Below are positions 1 through 9,343 of a stretch of 64,000 bases of DNA, piece by piece. Each line of letters begins with the position of its first letter. Within the stretch, counting starts at the first letter, position 1. Below the pieces are notes generated by a model. It saw only the letters and a list, made by a program, of their open reading frames with translations, was not told the origin of the DNA and made no database searches. This DNA comes from Lachnospiraceae bacterium (lineage in GTDB: Bacteria; Bacillota; Clostridia; Lachnospirales; Lachnospiraceae), in contig JAETTM010000001.1 in NCBI GenBank assembly GCA_021769135.1, positions 76,366 through 140,365 of the forward strand. The letters run 5' to 3'. A program made the position numbers and the translations under genes.

Positions 1-1
1 C

Positions 2-1324
2 CAGAAAGAGCTTGCTGCCGCCGGATATTTTCATCCGGTAATAAAAAATCTGCTGGAAACGGCTTTACAGTTCCCCAAGCCGGAAAACGCTGTCTCTTTC
101 CTTGAAAAAATGCTTTCCTATAGTTCTGAATTCTACACCATAGATGATGACATTCAGCCGATTTTACTTCTGAAGTCTTCGGAAGCATGCTATAACGTTA
201 TGAGCCTTTTTATTGACGAATTGGCCAAAGCACTACGCCTATGCCGCCAGCGTATAGAGGTATTCGATGTAACAAAGGATAGCCTGTCACTGGAACAGTT
301 CACCCAACGCCGTTTTAAAGCCATTATCGGTATCCAGACTAGCCTCATCAATTCCTTTACCGGAAGAAAATACCTTATCGTGCTGGACCATCCAATCAAT
401 ATGTATGGTCATTTTACATGTTCTTCCAAAGACTGCTACCTATTAGCACATGACCGCAATTACCTTTCCTTCGCCAGACGCTACTTCAGGGATTTCAAGG
501 ACTACTTCTATTTTCCTCCTGCTGGAACCCCTTTGGACGATGTAAGTCATACATCTCTGGCTTCCACAATTCCTAAGCAATATGGGATTACCTTTATGGG
601 CACCTACCATAATTATCGCCAAGCCCTTGCGGCAATATATTCCTATCCCCGCTCTTACCGCCTGTTTGCTGCCCGTTTTCTGCACTCCATGCGCAGAAAC
701 CCTGATTTTCCTGCGGAAAAGGCCTTCGTGGAAGTATTGGATGCTCTATGTCTGACTCTAAGCGATAATGAATTCTTAAATATGTTTGCCGCCATGAAAC
801 CAGTCACAGACTGCATCATTGCCTATTTCAGGGAGAAAATTATCCGTACTCTTCTTGATGCTGAGATTGAAATACACGTATATGGTGACAGCTGGGAAGC
901 AGCACCTTTCTCCAACCATAAATGCCTGGTTCATCACCCCGCTTTGCCCATGGATGAATCCCTGGAAGCCATACAAAAGTCCAAAATATCCCTCAATATT
1001 ATGTCATGGCATAAAGATGGGCTTACGGAACGCATCCTCAACCCCATGCTCTGCCAGACAGTTGTATTGTCCGATAAAAGCACCCGGTTGGAAGAGGAAT
1101 TTGTGGATGGGGAGGATATTGTCCTGTTTGACCTTGCCAGGACAGAATGCCTGCCCGAAATAGTCAGGCACTTGCTTTCAGACGAAAATTATTTAGGACA
1201 TTTAGCCAGGAATGGGTATCGAAAAGCTGTAGAAAAACACCGTTGGTGTCATAGGGCACAGCTGTTGCTGGATTTTATGTCAATATACAGGAAAGAAAGT
1301 ACTGTAAGGGATGGGTCTATATAG
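2..1324 (+). CDS. CgeB-like glycosyltransferase, 5' end outside window
   Basis: The reading frame is open from base 2, so the start lies left of the window; 440 residues are visible. The C-terminal third looks like a glycosyl transferase group 1 domain of the CgeB type (PF13524 style): a YGDSW strand, then SLNIMSWHKDGLTERILNPM, then a DGEDIVLFD stretch and a terminal helix with GYRKAVEKHRW. This is the same fold as the three CgeB-like proteins at 12970-17677, but it is on the opposite strand and much diverged. It probably transfers a sugar to a surface polymer or flagellin. Substrate is unknown. It converges on the methyltransferase at 1366 with only about 40 bases between. Confidence 0.8.
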   Translation, partial: QKELAAAGYFHPVIKNLLETALQFPKPENAVSFLEKMLSYSSEFYTIDDDIQPILLLKSSEACYNVMSLFIDELAKALRLCRQRIEVFDVTKDSLSLEQFTQRRFKAIIGIQTSLINSFTGRKYLIVLDHPINMYGHFTCSSKDCYLLAHDRNYLSFARRYFRDFKDYFYFPPAGTPLDDVSHTSLASTIPKQYGITFMGTYHNYRQALAAIYSYPRSYRLFAARFLHSMRRNPDFPAEKAFVEVLDALCLTLSDNEFLNMFAAMKPVTDCIIAYFREKIIRTLLDAEIEIHVYGDSWEAAPFSNHKCLVHHPALPMDESLEAIQKSKISLNIMSWHKDGLTERILNPMLCQTVVLSDKSTRLEEEFVDGEDIVLFDLARTECLPEIVRHLLSDENYLGHLARNGYRKAVEKHRWCHRAQLLLDFMSIYRKESTVRDGSI

Positions 1325-1365
1325 AAGAATTATATTCCGCAATAATAAGTCTCGCCCGAAACATT

Positions 1366-2091
1366 TTACTTTCTCTTATATAGATAACAATTAAATGCAA
1401 AATCATTATTCCAATAGCCTTGCACATCAGATACTGTAAACTTAATATCCGCATGATGCTTTGACGCGAACTCCAGAAAAAACTGTTTGGCATAAAATAA
1501 ACTCGTTAATCCTTTATATCTTTCCTCATAATTCTCTATATTCTTCCTCCGGAAGATAAAATAGTCCTCTTCCTTATCTTTATCCATAAGGTCTATAAGC
1601 CCTATAGCATACTTTGCTTTTTCATACATCTTCTCCAGCACTTCTAATGCATATTCTTCATCAGAAAAATAATGAAACACAGCATTTGAAAATACTACGT
1701 CATATTTAGTCTCCACCGATAAATTAATTGCTTCATTATGGACAATGTCCGCAGAGCAAAGCACTTCTTTTGCATAGCTGATAAGCTTCTCTGAATAGTC
1801 CATCCCGCCGCATTGCATACCATCTTTTTCAAACAAATACAAATTCGCCCCACATCCACATCCAACTTCGTACACACTTCTTATACTATTTTTCTGCTTA
1901 TATCCCCTGTAAAAAAGTTCGTTCTTCACTTGAAGATATTGGTCAATCCAGCCTTCGTATTTGCCCCTCCCTAATACATCAAAACCATTACATCTTTTCA
2001 GTTCCAAAAAAATCCTCTGCTCATCTTTACTTTGTAGAATATTCATGTCTACAGAACGATTTCCCCATATTTCTCTCCAGCTGTTACCCAT
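1366..2091 (-). CDS. Class I SAM-dependent methyltransferase
   Basis: A 241-residue methyltransferase with motif I VYEVGCGCGANLY at about residues 74-86 and the acidic GMDYSEKLI after it. Two in-frame ATGs exist, at 2109 and 2091. I chose 2091 because GGGGAG sits ten bases before it, inside the end of the licD-type gene, and the start lies four bases after that gene's TAA, a normal coupled arrangement. It is the last gene of the glycan-modification island. It probably methylates a sugar or a sugar-linked group; the substrate cannot be read from the sequence. Confidence 0.85.
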   Translation of the reverse strand: MGNSWREIWGNRSVDMNILQSKDEQRIFLELKRCNGFDVLGRGKYEGWIDQYLQVKNELFYRGYKQKNSIRSVYEVGCGCGANLYLFEKDGMQCGGMDYSEKLISYAKEVLCSADIVHNEAINLSVETKYDVVFSNAVFHYFSDEEYALEVLEKMYEKAKYAIGLIDLMDKDKEEDYFIFRRKNIENYEERYKGLTSLFYAKQFFLEFASKHHADIKFTVSDVQGYWNNDFAFNCYLYKRK

Positions 2092-2095
2092 TGTT

Positions 2096-3037
2096 TTATT
2101 TCTCCCCATTGTTCAGGTTTTTTAGTAAAATATCCTGCTTTTTATAAAAAGGATAGTCATGATATCCCACATTTCTTTTCGGTATCATATAATCTTCCCC
2201 ATATAATGAAATAAGCACTTCATGATATTTAATGGGTATAGGCACTGTAATATTTTCAAAAGGAACATATATACTATCCCCATACCATTCGCACTTGTAT
2301 TTGTACCGATGTTCTGATCCCCAATCGCAAACCACCATCTCTAGTTCTTCTGCTTCATCTTCCAAGTATAACTGTGCAATTTGGTTCATCACCCTCATTA
2401 TCTGTGTTTCCAAATCCCCTTTTCTGTCAAATTTTATCCTGCACCATTCCTCTGCCTGCTGCAAATTGTGCTCAAAATCACTATTCGCAAGACACTGTTC
2501 ACCCTTTTTCAAATCATTATACAGTATCCACAAATATTCCAGCAGTAAATGCCATGCCTTTTCTTCTTCCTCTACCAGGGGAACATAATCCAATGGAAAA
2601 ATGTCCACTCCTACCACGTAAGGACAGCCATGAAACTGAAGCAGCCGTTCTGTACCTATATCATGCATATCGCCCGTCACTACTCTCCCATATCCCTGTC
2701 CATGGCTGATTCCATCATTGAATCTCCACCCTTCCGGCAGTTCCTTTTTAGCAACAGAAAAAAAGGCGCGATAATCATCCCTCTTCATTGCAATATCAAT
2801 ATCATCATCCCAGGGAATGAATCCTTTATGCCTTATCGCCCCCAATAATGTACCACTGTCAGCAAAATATTGTATTCCATTTTTCCTGCAGATTCTGTCA
2901 ATTTCCTGTAATACTTCTAATTGTGCTGCCCATGCACATTTCATCTTTTTTTCTATCAAAAAACCTTCCCTTACTTCCTCCTGAAAAAAATCATCTGAAA
3001 AAACCAATTTCTTTTTAACCGTTTTCTTCTCATTCAT
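2096..3037 (-). CDS. LicD-family phosphotransferase (copy b)
   Basis: The LicD signature is clear: YFADSGTLLGAIRHKGFIP followed by WDDDIDIAM at about residues 57-84, the nucleotidyltransferase-fold core. LicD enzymes move phosphocholine or related phospho-alcohols from a nucleotide carrier onto surface sugars. The 313-residue protein is a paralog of the one at 6985-7953; both begin with a FSDDFFQEEVREGF-like segment. Its ATG follows the TAA of the upstream GT2-methyltransferase with no gap, so the two are surely co-translated. No choline kinase or cytidylyltransferase gene is present here, so the transferred group is unknown. Confidence 0.88.
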   Translation of the reverse strand: MNEKKTVKKKLVFSDDFFQEEVREGFLIEKKMKCAWAAQLEVLQEIDRICRKNGIQYFADSGTLLGAIRHKGFIPWDDDIDIAMKRDDYRAFFSVAKKELPEGWRFNDGISHGQGYGRVVTGDMHDIGTERLLQFHGCPYVVGVDIFPLDYVPLVEEEEKAWHLLLEYLWILYNDLKKGEQCLANSDFEHNLQQAEEWCRIKFDRKGDLETQIMRVMNQIAQLYLEDEAEELEMVVCDWGSEHRYKYKCEWYGDSIYVPFENITVPIPIKYHEVLISLYGEDYMIPKRNVGYHDYPFYKKQDILLKNLNNGEK

Positions 3038-4357
3038 TTACCTGCATCCTATCCTCCGCTTTCCTGCCCTTACGGCATATTGGCAGGTTTCATACATGAA
3101 ACTCTGAGCCGCACTATCTATAGATAATAACTTATCAATAAGCTGCCTTTGTCTATCATTGACCTTCATGTATCTGCAGGAACGTATCTCGCAAATATCA
3201 TATCCAGCTTCATCAAACATACGCACAATCTCATTATATGTAAATAAATGAATATGTGTTTTATCCAACAGGCCTGTATCCGTATATGTGAAATTCCCAT
3301 GCAAAAGCTGTTCTATAACAGAAATATGCATCAAATTAGGTATACTGGCAAGAATTTCACCCTCCTCATTCAAAAACCTTCTGCAATATTCTAAAATTTC
3401 TAATGGATTATGCAAGTGCTCCAATACATCGCCAAAAATAATATAGTCAAACATCCCTTCCTGAAACGGAAGATTTTTTTCTTCGATATTATTTACCGTA
3501 ACTTGTGCAAAATGGGCTGCAATGGATGCCGCCTGGGGATTTACCTCCGTTCCATATACTTTTGCATTGGGAAATCTGTGCTTAATTTCCAGTAATGTGG
3601 CTCCACAATCACATCCTAATTCTAAAACTGTTATTTCTTTATCCGCCTGAGCATTTAATAAAGGAATTATATTCGGATTATATACACTATTAAAATAATG
3701 CATTTGCCACTTATGTCCTAATAAATCTTTATCTTCCTTTTCATATTTTATATTATTTTCAACCTTTACCTCCCCAAATAAAACATTGGAGCACATCAGC
3801 AATGTTTTATCTGCCTGTATCATCCTTAGACAGTAATCATCCATTACTCTGGGCCACATATGAAGTTCTTCATCAAAGTTACCCACTTCTTCCAGTGCTT
3901 CTTTTTTCCATAGCATAGCACCGCTGTCCAGTCTCATCACTTTCTTCCTGCCTGCATATTTTGCTTCATTAGACAACTCAATAAGTTGTCCATAGTCAAT
4001 CACTTCACTAACGCTGCCGCATACCCCGGCTATATCCTTCTCTTCGTGCAGCACCTTCACCATACGGGATAAACATTGTGGGGTAAGCATATAATTTCCT
4101 TCTGTAATTAAAATATCTGTATCAATAGCCAATTCTTTCTTTACCATATTAACAGCTTTTCCCCATCCAATTGGCCCTTCATCCATCAATACATATGTCA
4201 GGTCAGCTTGCCCAGATGCCCATTCTTGTAATCCGTCTGTTGAGCAATTATCAATCAGTATAAACGAAATATCTATATCACTAAATAACCGAAAACTCTG
4301 TATTGCCGCCTTAATTATGTCACATTCATTACATGCCAACATCATTATTGTTACCAT
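3038..4357 (-). CDS. GT2 glycosyltransferase-methyltransferase fusion (copy c)
   Basis: Residues 1-200 form a GT-A fold of family 2 type (MVTIMMLACNE start, DNCSTDG at about 36-42). Residues 240-440 are a class I methyltransferase (VLELGCDCGATL at about 244-255, then FDYIIFGDVLEHL). The open frame extends upstream, but ATG 4357 is preferred: GAGGG lies six bases before it and both paralogs (7950, 9344) begin at the same residue. Where family 2 enzymes usually carry a DxD or NxD metal motif, this one has ITEGNYML. It probably adds a sugar and a methyl group to the same glycan. Its leader contains a copy of the repeated hairpin element described at 4358-4454. Confidence 0.87.
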   Translation of the reverse strand: MVTIMMLACNECDIIKAAIQSFRLFSDIDISFILIDNCSTDGLQEWASGQADLTYVLMDEGPIGWGKAVNMVKKELAIDTDILITEGNYMLTPQCLSRMVKVLHEEKDIAGVCGSVSEVIDYGQLIELSNEAKYAGRKKVMRLDSGAMLWKKEALEEVGNFDEELHMWPRVMDDYCLRMIQADKTLLMCSNVLFGEVKVENNIKYEKEDKDLLGHKWQMHYFNSVYNPNIIPLLNAQADKEITVLELGCDCGATLLEIKHRFPNAKVYGTEVNPQAASIAAHFAQVTVNNIEEKNLPFQEGMFDYIIFGDVLEHLHNPLEILEYCRRFLNEEGEILASIPNLMHISVIEQLLHGNFTYTDTGLLDKTHIHLFTYNEIVRMFDEAGYDICEIRSCRYMKVNDRQRQLIDKLLSIDSAAQSFMYETCQYAVRAGKRRIGCR

Positions 4358-4454
4358 ATTTTCCCTCATTTCTGCACAGTTTTTTTGTGCATGACGTAGT
4401 TTGCGGATGCTGCGCAGACACAAACTCTGGATTGAAAATTTTCAATTTTCAATC
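4358..4454 (-). repeat. Leader hairpin-pseudoknot element, copy 1
   Basis: Upstream of the copy c start. Hairpin 1 has arms at 4398-4405 and 4419-4426 (eight pairs, one of them G-U). Its loop contains TGCGCAG on the minus strand, which can pair with CTGTGCA at 4373-4379, just before the GAGGG ribosome site. Outside it is an 11-bp inverted repeat, 4430-4454, which overlaps the stop codon of the preceding gene. Related copies lie at 43685, 49623, 53000 and 58801. Confidence 0.7.
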
Positions 4455-5110
4455 TTTTCCTCCATATACTCATTCATAAATATTTTTCTATATTTATTAT
4501 AATCCCAAAGGGACAAAACAGGTTTATCATCATGCTGATACCAGAAACGTTTATACACCGGCACTACCACATGATACCCTCTCCTGCGCATTTCAAAGCT
4601 ATGAGACAAATCATAGAAATCCCAACCGTCAAACAAATCTTCCCTCCATTTGATGTCGTATTGTGTTGCCATTAATACTCCGTCAATGCCTTCCACTTCC
4701 CACAATCCATCCTTCTTTAAATCATAACGGTACCCTTCCCAGCCATCATACAACTCATGGATTTCCGGTACCCTCTTTCCTGACCATATTACCCCATTAT
4801 CAGGCAGTTTTTGCGTTCCATTTAATCCAATCATACCGATGTTCCCATTGCTGCTAAAAATGGATAGAATATCATATATAAAATATTTATTCACGAGAAA
4901 ACAGTCCTGATGCATATAGACCTTATATTTTGCGTCACTGCTTCCCATTCCTTCATTATATCCGGCTGCCATAGAGTCTGCATCACGTATTTCCAACACT
5001 TCAGCCTTCATCCCTTTCGGCACATCCAACCAACGAATATACCTGACACATTCCTCAAAAAACAAATCGTCATTTACACATATAATAAAGCATATCTTAT
5101 TCTCATCCAT
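4442..5110 (-). CDS. StrF-like glycosyltransferase (copy 2)
   Basis: A 222-residue protein of the Glyco_tranf_2_5/StrF type (PF13712 style): N-terminal KICFIICVNDD strand, YNEGM, a MHQD motif at residues 66-69 and a C-terminal GWDFYDLSHSFEMRRRGY segment. It is a close paralog of 11659-12318. Its ATG overlaps the upstream gene's TGA by eight bases, so the two proteins are translationally coupled, as in the other copy of the pair. It probably transfers a sugar in flagellin or surface glycan synthesis. Confidence 0.8.
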   Translation of the reverse strand: MDENKICFIICVNDDLFFEECVRYIRWLDVPKGMKAEVLEIRDADSMAAGYNEGMGSSDAKYKVYMHQDCFLVNKYFIYDILSIFSSNGNIGMIGLNGTQKLPDNGVIWSGKRVPEIHELYDGWEGYRYDLKKDGLWEVEGIDGVLMATQYDIKWREDLFDGWDFYDLSHSFEMRRRGYHVVVPVYKRFWYQHDDKPVLSLWDYNKYRKIFMNEYMEEKIEN

Positions 5111-5774
5111 TTCCGTTTTCCATCCAGCTCTCTATTGTTCTTTGCACTTTTCTTTTATCATATATCCTTGCTTCTTCCAATACTGTTTTCACAACAGTTA
5201 TTGACAATCCTTCCTTCATCAAATAGCGCCATAGTTCATCCATCGGTTCCATATCATATTCTATCCGTCTGAGCGCAAATACAATAGCAAAATAACTATC
5301 CGTCAATTCCTGCATTGTATGTAACGATAACACAGAAATTGGGCTTCCTCCACTGCAATACAGTTCCAGTTCTTTTTTAAATGCTTTCAATAGCGTTGCT
5401 AAAACAGGAAACTCCCAAAATCTATCTATAATTAGATTCTTACCTTTCAGCAACTGATACCAGGCCAAAATATCCAGCCATGCCTCCGTTTTTCCTTGTT
5501 TTAACAAGCAATCTATATGTTCTGTCATCTGCTCTTTCAATTGAAAGCTGATGCCTCTTTCCCTCTCCCTTTTCTGAAATATCATTTCGGTAAGCTTATC
5601 GCCGTCTTCTATTTTGTCATTTTTTATTTCTCCCTGTTCTGCTATACAACTTCTCATCTGCTCGAACTTTCGAATCGTGCTCAAAATATTTCTTTCCTCT
5701 GCAGAAAACATAGCATGTAAGCTATTTTCATCTTCTGGATGCTCTATAAAATACTCTATCCTGTCAATGATCAT
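5103..5774 (-). CDS. Uncharacterised helical partner of StrF-like transferase (copy 2)
   Basis: I do not recognise a family. The protein is about 223 residues, mostly helical by inspection, with no membrane segment or cysteine cluster. It is a paralog of 12318-12977: both share an AEERNIL/SEDERNIL segment, a KTEAWLDILAWYQLLK-like helix and VLSLHTMQELTDSYF. Two ATGs are possible. The one at 5786 is only one base after GGAG, so I chose 5774, about 13 bases after it; neither spacing is ideal. In both copies it lies directly before and overlaps a StrF-like glycosyltransferase, so it may be a subunit or chaperone of that enzyme. Confidence 0.7.
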   Translation of the reverse strand: MIIDRIEYFIEHPEDENSLHAMFSAEERNILSTIRKFEQMRSCIAEQGEIKNDKIEDGDKLTEMIFQKRERERGISFQLKEQMTEHIDCLLKQGKTEAWLDILAWYQLLKGKNLIIDRFWEFPVLATLLKAFKKELELYCSGGSPISVLSLHTMQELTDSYFAIVFALRRIEYDMEPMDELWRYLMKEGLSITVVKTVLEEARIYDKRKVQRTIESWMENGNG

Positions 5775-5842
5775 CTTTATAACCATGCTCCTTTCAAAGT
5801 CTGGAGACTTCTCATTCGTTATGCTCTCCGCTAATTTATTCC

Positions 5843-6901
5843 TTATATCCTGAAAACTGGCTTATCTACTCCTGAAATGCAGTTTACCCCGCAATAATCT
5901 GCTATACAAGTATATCTGACTGTATCTGTATCCCTTGTCATGATATAATGGGTTACATTCTTGAATATACCATACAATGAACATTCTTCCTCCGTGACAA
6001 TCTTTATTCCGGTTATTTGCTTTTGTTGACATAGACATATTATTTTATTTATCTCTTCAATTAGTTCTGCATGTTCTGCCATCTGTCTCCGTGTAATATA
6101 TACGATAAGCAATTGCCCCTGCTTTTTTGAATAGTTTTCCAAAAATTGGTTAATAACCCATATATAGGCTGCATAGGTACTATCAAAATCAGGAATCAAC
6201 AAATATCTGATTCTTTCAGTATCCTTCAGGACAGCGAGACGGTTATCAGCCAACAATGTTTCCAGCCTCTCCAAAGCTTCTGCATAAAAAACATGGCAAA
6301 AACGTTCCACATCCTCTGAAAAATAGATGGCATTCTCTCTTATTTTTTCATCCGACCAATACCACCATTGTATTGTCAGAAGCTGTTCGATAATATCAGG
6401 TTTAAAACGGTATCCGATAATCTGAGCCGGATTCCCCCCTACTATCGCGTATGGGGGAACATCCCGCACTACATGGGCATTAGCTGCTATCACTGCTCCA
6501 TTATGTACCGTTACTCCTGACATAATAGTTACCCCGTTCCCTATCCAAACATCATTTTGGATGATAATGCTCCCCTTATTATTATTTGACTGTACATCCT
6601 TCAACGGGGCATTTGCCAATAACTCTGTTACCCCCATCGCAACACATTTGTAATTATGTCCATTTCCCATATGGAATAAGACATTCTGGCTGATTGAACA
6701 AAAGCGACCGATATGAAGATTTGTACAGGAAAACCCTTCATGGAATTCAGGTTTTACATTCATATAAATATCAGCATCTATAATATAACTGTCTTTTCCA
6801 ATAGTAAATAAGGGAAATAAGGGCATTTCTTTATCAATAGTGATATAGTGGGTCGAAATATCCGAAACCGAACTGACGGGAATCTCTATTTTTACTTTCA
6901 T
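5843..6901 (-). CDS. Hexapeptide-repeat acetyltransferase with extra C-terminal domain
   Basis: The first roughly 180 residues are a left-handed beta-helix acetyltransferase of the CatB/xenobiotic type: IGRFCSIS, the likely catalytic histidine in HMGNGHNYK, IIIQNDVWIGNGVTIMSGV and PPYAIVGGNPAQIIGYRF. Such enzymes normally end near residue 200-220; this one continues to 352 with a segment (IRYLLIPDFDSTYAAYIW, LLIVYITRRQM) that I do not recognise. ATG 6901 is chosen because GGAGG lies 12 bases before it; upstream TTG and ATG codons lack a good site. It probably O- or N-acetylates a glycan sugar. Confidence 0.8.
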   Translation of the reverse strand: MKVKIEIPVSSVSDISTHYITIDKEMPLFPLFTIGKDSYIIDADIYMNVKPEFHEGFSCTNLHIGRFCSISQNVLFHMGNGHNYKCVAMGVTELLANAPLKDVQSNNNKGSIIIQNDVWIGNGVTIMSGVTVHNGAVIAANAHVVRDVPPYAIVGGNPAQIIGYRFKPDIIEQLLTIQWWYWSDEKIRENAIYFSEDVERFCHVFYAEALERLETLLADNRLAVLKDTERIRYLLIPDFDSTYAAYIWVINQFLENYSKKQGQLLIVYITRRQMAEHAELIEEINKIICLCQQKQITGIKIVTEEECSLYGIFKNVTHYIMTRDTDTVRYTCIADYCGVNCISGVDKPVFRI

Positions 6902-6984
6902 ATAAATCCAGTACCTCCACTCCATTACTAGCTTTGCTGCCTGTCCCCAAAACACTCCTCCTCTATTTTTTGAAGCCAATGCCT

Positions 6985-7953
6985 CTACCCAATCCTCCCA
7001 CTTCCTTTACCGAAAATTCCTAATCCTTTCCGCATTTCTTCCAATTGGATGTCCTGCTTTTTATAAAAAGGATATTCATGGGTGTCTTCCCTCTTTGGCG
7101 TCATATAATCATTCCCATATAGTACGCGTAATACCTCCGCATACCCCACCGGTATCGGTATCATAATATTTTCAAATGGAGCCTGTATACTCCCTGCATA
7201 CCATTCACGCTTATACTTATATCTCTGTCCTTCATTTTTCAAATCATATACTATATATTCCAGTTCTTTTGCCCCATTACTGGGATACATCTGTATCATA
7301 TCATTCAAAAGTTCTTTTATCTGCCTCTCTAAGTTGCCGTTCCTTTCAAACTTCACCTGACACATCTCTTCCATTACCTGTAAATCACGTTCTATGTTTT
7401 CCAGTATATTGGCCTCACCAAATATACGTATATTCCGCATCAACTCAAAAAGATACTTTGATATTAAATACCATATCTCTTCTTCCCCCTTTACCGGAGG
7501 CACATAATCTATTGGAAATACATCAACCCCGACTGCATAAGGGCAGCCATGAAAACGAAGCAGGCGTTCTTTCCCCGAATCATAAATCCTGCTGTTAGCC
7601 ACTCTGCCAAACAACTCATCGTATTCATCGTCCATCTCCAGCGACACCCAGCCTTCAGGCAATTCTTGTCGGACAATACAAAAAAACCTCCGATAATCAT
7701 CCCTAAGCATTGCAATGTCAATATCATCATCCCATGGAATAAACCCTTTATGCCTTACTGCCCCCAGCAGCGTACCGCTGTCGGCAAAATATTGGATTCC
7801 GTGCTTCCTGCAAATCCTGTCTATTTCCATGAGCACTTCCATTTGGGCTGCCCATGCGCATTTCATTTTATGTTCAATGAAAAAACCATCCCTCACCTCA
7901 TCCTGAAAAAAATCATCCGGGAAACTTATTCTCCTTAAGCTGTCAACACTCAT
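6985..7953 (-). CDS. LicD-family phosphotransferase (copy a)
   Basis: 322 residues, paralogous to 2096-3037 along its length. The LicD core is present as YFADSGTLLGAVRHKGFIP and WDDDIDIAM. The ATG overlaps the TGA of the upstream GT2-methyltransferase (ATGA), so it is translated with it, repeating the GT2-methyltransferase/LicD pairing seen at 2096-4357. By family knowledge it moves a phospho-alcohol such as phosphocholine onto a sugar; the true donor is not known. Confidence 0.88.
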   Translation of the reverse strand: MSVDSLRRISFPDDFFQDEVRDGFFIEHKMKCAWAAQMEVLMEIDRICRKHGIQYFADSGTLLGAVRHKGFIPWDDDIDIAMLRDDYRRFFCIVRQELPEGWVSLEMDDEYDELFGRVANSRIYDSGKERLLRFHGCPYAVGVDVFPIDYVPPVKGEEEIWYLISKYLFELMRNIRIFGEANILENIERDLQVMEEMCQVKFERNGNLERQIKELLNDMIQMYPSNGAKELEYIVYDLKNEGQRYKYKREWYAGSIQAPFENIMIPIPVGYAEVLRVLYGNDYMTPKREDTHEYPFYKKQDIQLEEMRKGLGIFGKGSGRIG

Positions 7954-9284
7954 ACATTCTTCTTCCTTGCCCTTACAATATACTGAAAAGCCTCATACAT
8001 AAATCTCTCAGCCTCATATCCCAAAGAAAGGATATCATCTATCAGCTTCTCCTGCTTATCGCTGGTCAGCTGCTTCGTTGTCGTCATCATCTCTATCTCA
8101 TACCCTGCCTCATGGAACATCCTTACGATTTCATTATAGGTAAACATATGAATATGGGTTTTATCCAACAATCCCCACTCCGAATAGGTAAAGTTCCCCT
8201 GTAACAACTGTCCCACTACAGAGATATGCATTAGATTGGGTATGCTGGCAACAATACATCCCCCTTCCCGCAAAAACTCCCTACAGTACTTTAATATCTC
8301 CAAAGGTTCATGCAAGTGTTCTAAGACATCACCAAAGAGGATATAATCAAACATATCTTTATGGAATGGCAAACTCTGCTCTTCCATGTCATTCACAGCC
8401 ACCTCTGCAAAATGTGCCGCCAGCGCTGCCGCATGAGCATTTATCTCAGTTCCATACACTTTTGCACCAGGATGTCTGTTCTTGATTTCCGCCAGCGTAC
8501 CCCCATTGGCACAGCCGATTTCCAAAACAGATATTTCATCATTTCCCGGTTTTTCCATTGCATGTATCAAATTTTCACTATAGCTGCCAATATAGCATAT
8601 CCCCCATCTTTCCTTTATTAACTCCCATTCCCAAGGGTATAAGGCGCTTTGACTCTCTGTTGGCAGCTTCCACAAAAAAGCATTGGAACAGACCATTAAC
8701 CTTCTGTTTCCCATAATTACACGCATACAATAATCCGCCATTACTGCATATATGCTCTCCAGTTCTTCACTGAAATCCCCAATATTATCCAATACGTCCT
8801 TTTTCCACAGTATTGCCCCCGGATCCAGTATTACAGTCCGCTTACTCGTACCAATGCTTTCCCTGCCTGCCAGTTCGATTGCCTCTCCGTAACTGCATAC
8901 ATTCCTGGAAATCCCTTGCCTGTAATGCGCTTCATTGGAGAGCCCCCCAACCGCCCCAATATTCTCATCTTCATGCAATAATTCCACCAGACGCTGAAGA
9001 TATCCTGGTGTCAGCACATAATGTCCTTCCGCAATCAATAAATCCGTAGTAATCTCCAATTCTTTCCTAACATTATTTATTATTCTAGCCCATCCCATAC
9101 TGCCTTCATCCATATATACATATGTCAAGCCTGTCTGCTCTTTCATCCACTCCTTTAATCCATCCGTAGAGCCATTATCCACTACAACAAGTGATATTGG
9201 AATGTCCCCAAACAGCCGAAAACTCTGTACCATCCTTTTTATATTTTCCAATTCATTATATACAAGTATCATGGCTGTTATCAT
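7950..9284 (-). CDS. GT2 glycosyltransferase-methyltransferase fusion (copy b)
   Basis: 444 residues with an N-terminal GT-A domain (MITAMILVYNE, DNGSTDG at about 37-43) and a C-terminal class I methyltransferase (VLEIGCANGGTL at about 253-264, DYILFGDVLEHLHEP). The usual DxD metal site is replaced by EGHYVLTP at about 86-93. It is very close to copy a at 9344 and more distant from copy c at 3038. A GAGAGGGAAG site precedes the ATG. It probably extends and methylates the same glycan as its paralogs. Confidence 0.87.
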   Translation of the reverse strand: MITAMILVYNELENIKRMVQSFRLFGDIPISLVVVDNGSTDGLKEWMKEQTGLTYVYMDEGSMGWARIINNVRKELEITTDLLIAEGHYVLTPGYLQRLVELLHEDENIGAVGGLSNEAHYRQGISRNVCSYGEAIELAGRESIGTSKRTVILDPGAILWKKDVLDNIGDFSEELESIYAVMADYCMRVIMGNRRLMVCSNAFLWKLPTESQSALYPWEWELIKERWGICYIGSYSENLIHAMEKPGNDEISVLEIGCANGGTLAEIKNRHPGAKVYGTEINAHAAALAAHFAEVAVNDMEEQSLPFHKDMFDYILFGDVLEHLHEPLEILKYCREFLREGGCIVASIPNLMHISVVGQLLQGNFTYSEWGLLDKTHIHMFTYNEIVRMFHEAGYEIEMMTTTKQLTSDKQEKLIDDILSLGYEAERFMYEAFQYIVRARKKNV

Positions 9285-9343
9285 ATATCTTCCCTCTCTT
9301 AATTCCAGTCATAAAAAATTCCGCTCAGAATCTATTCATATTC

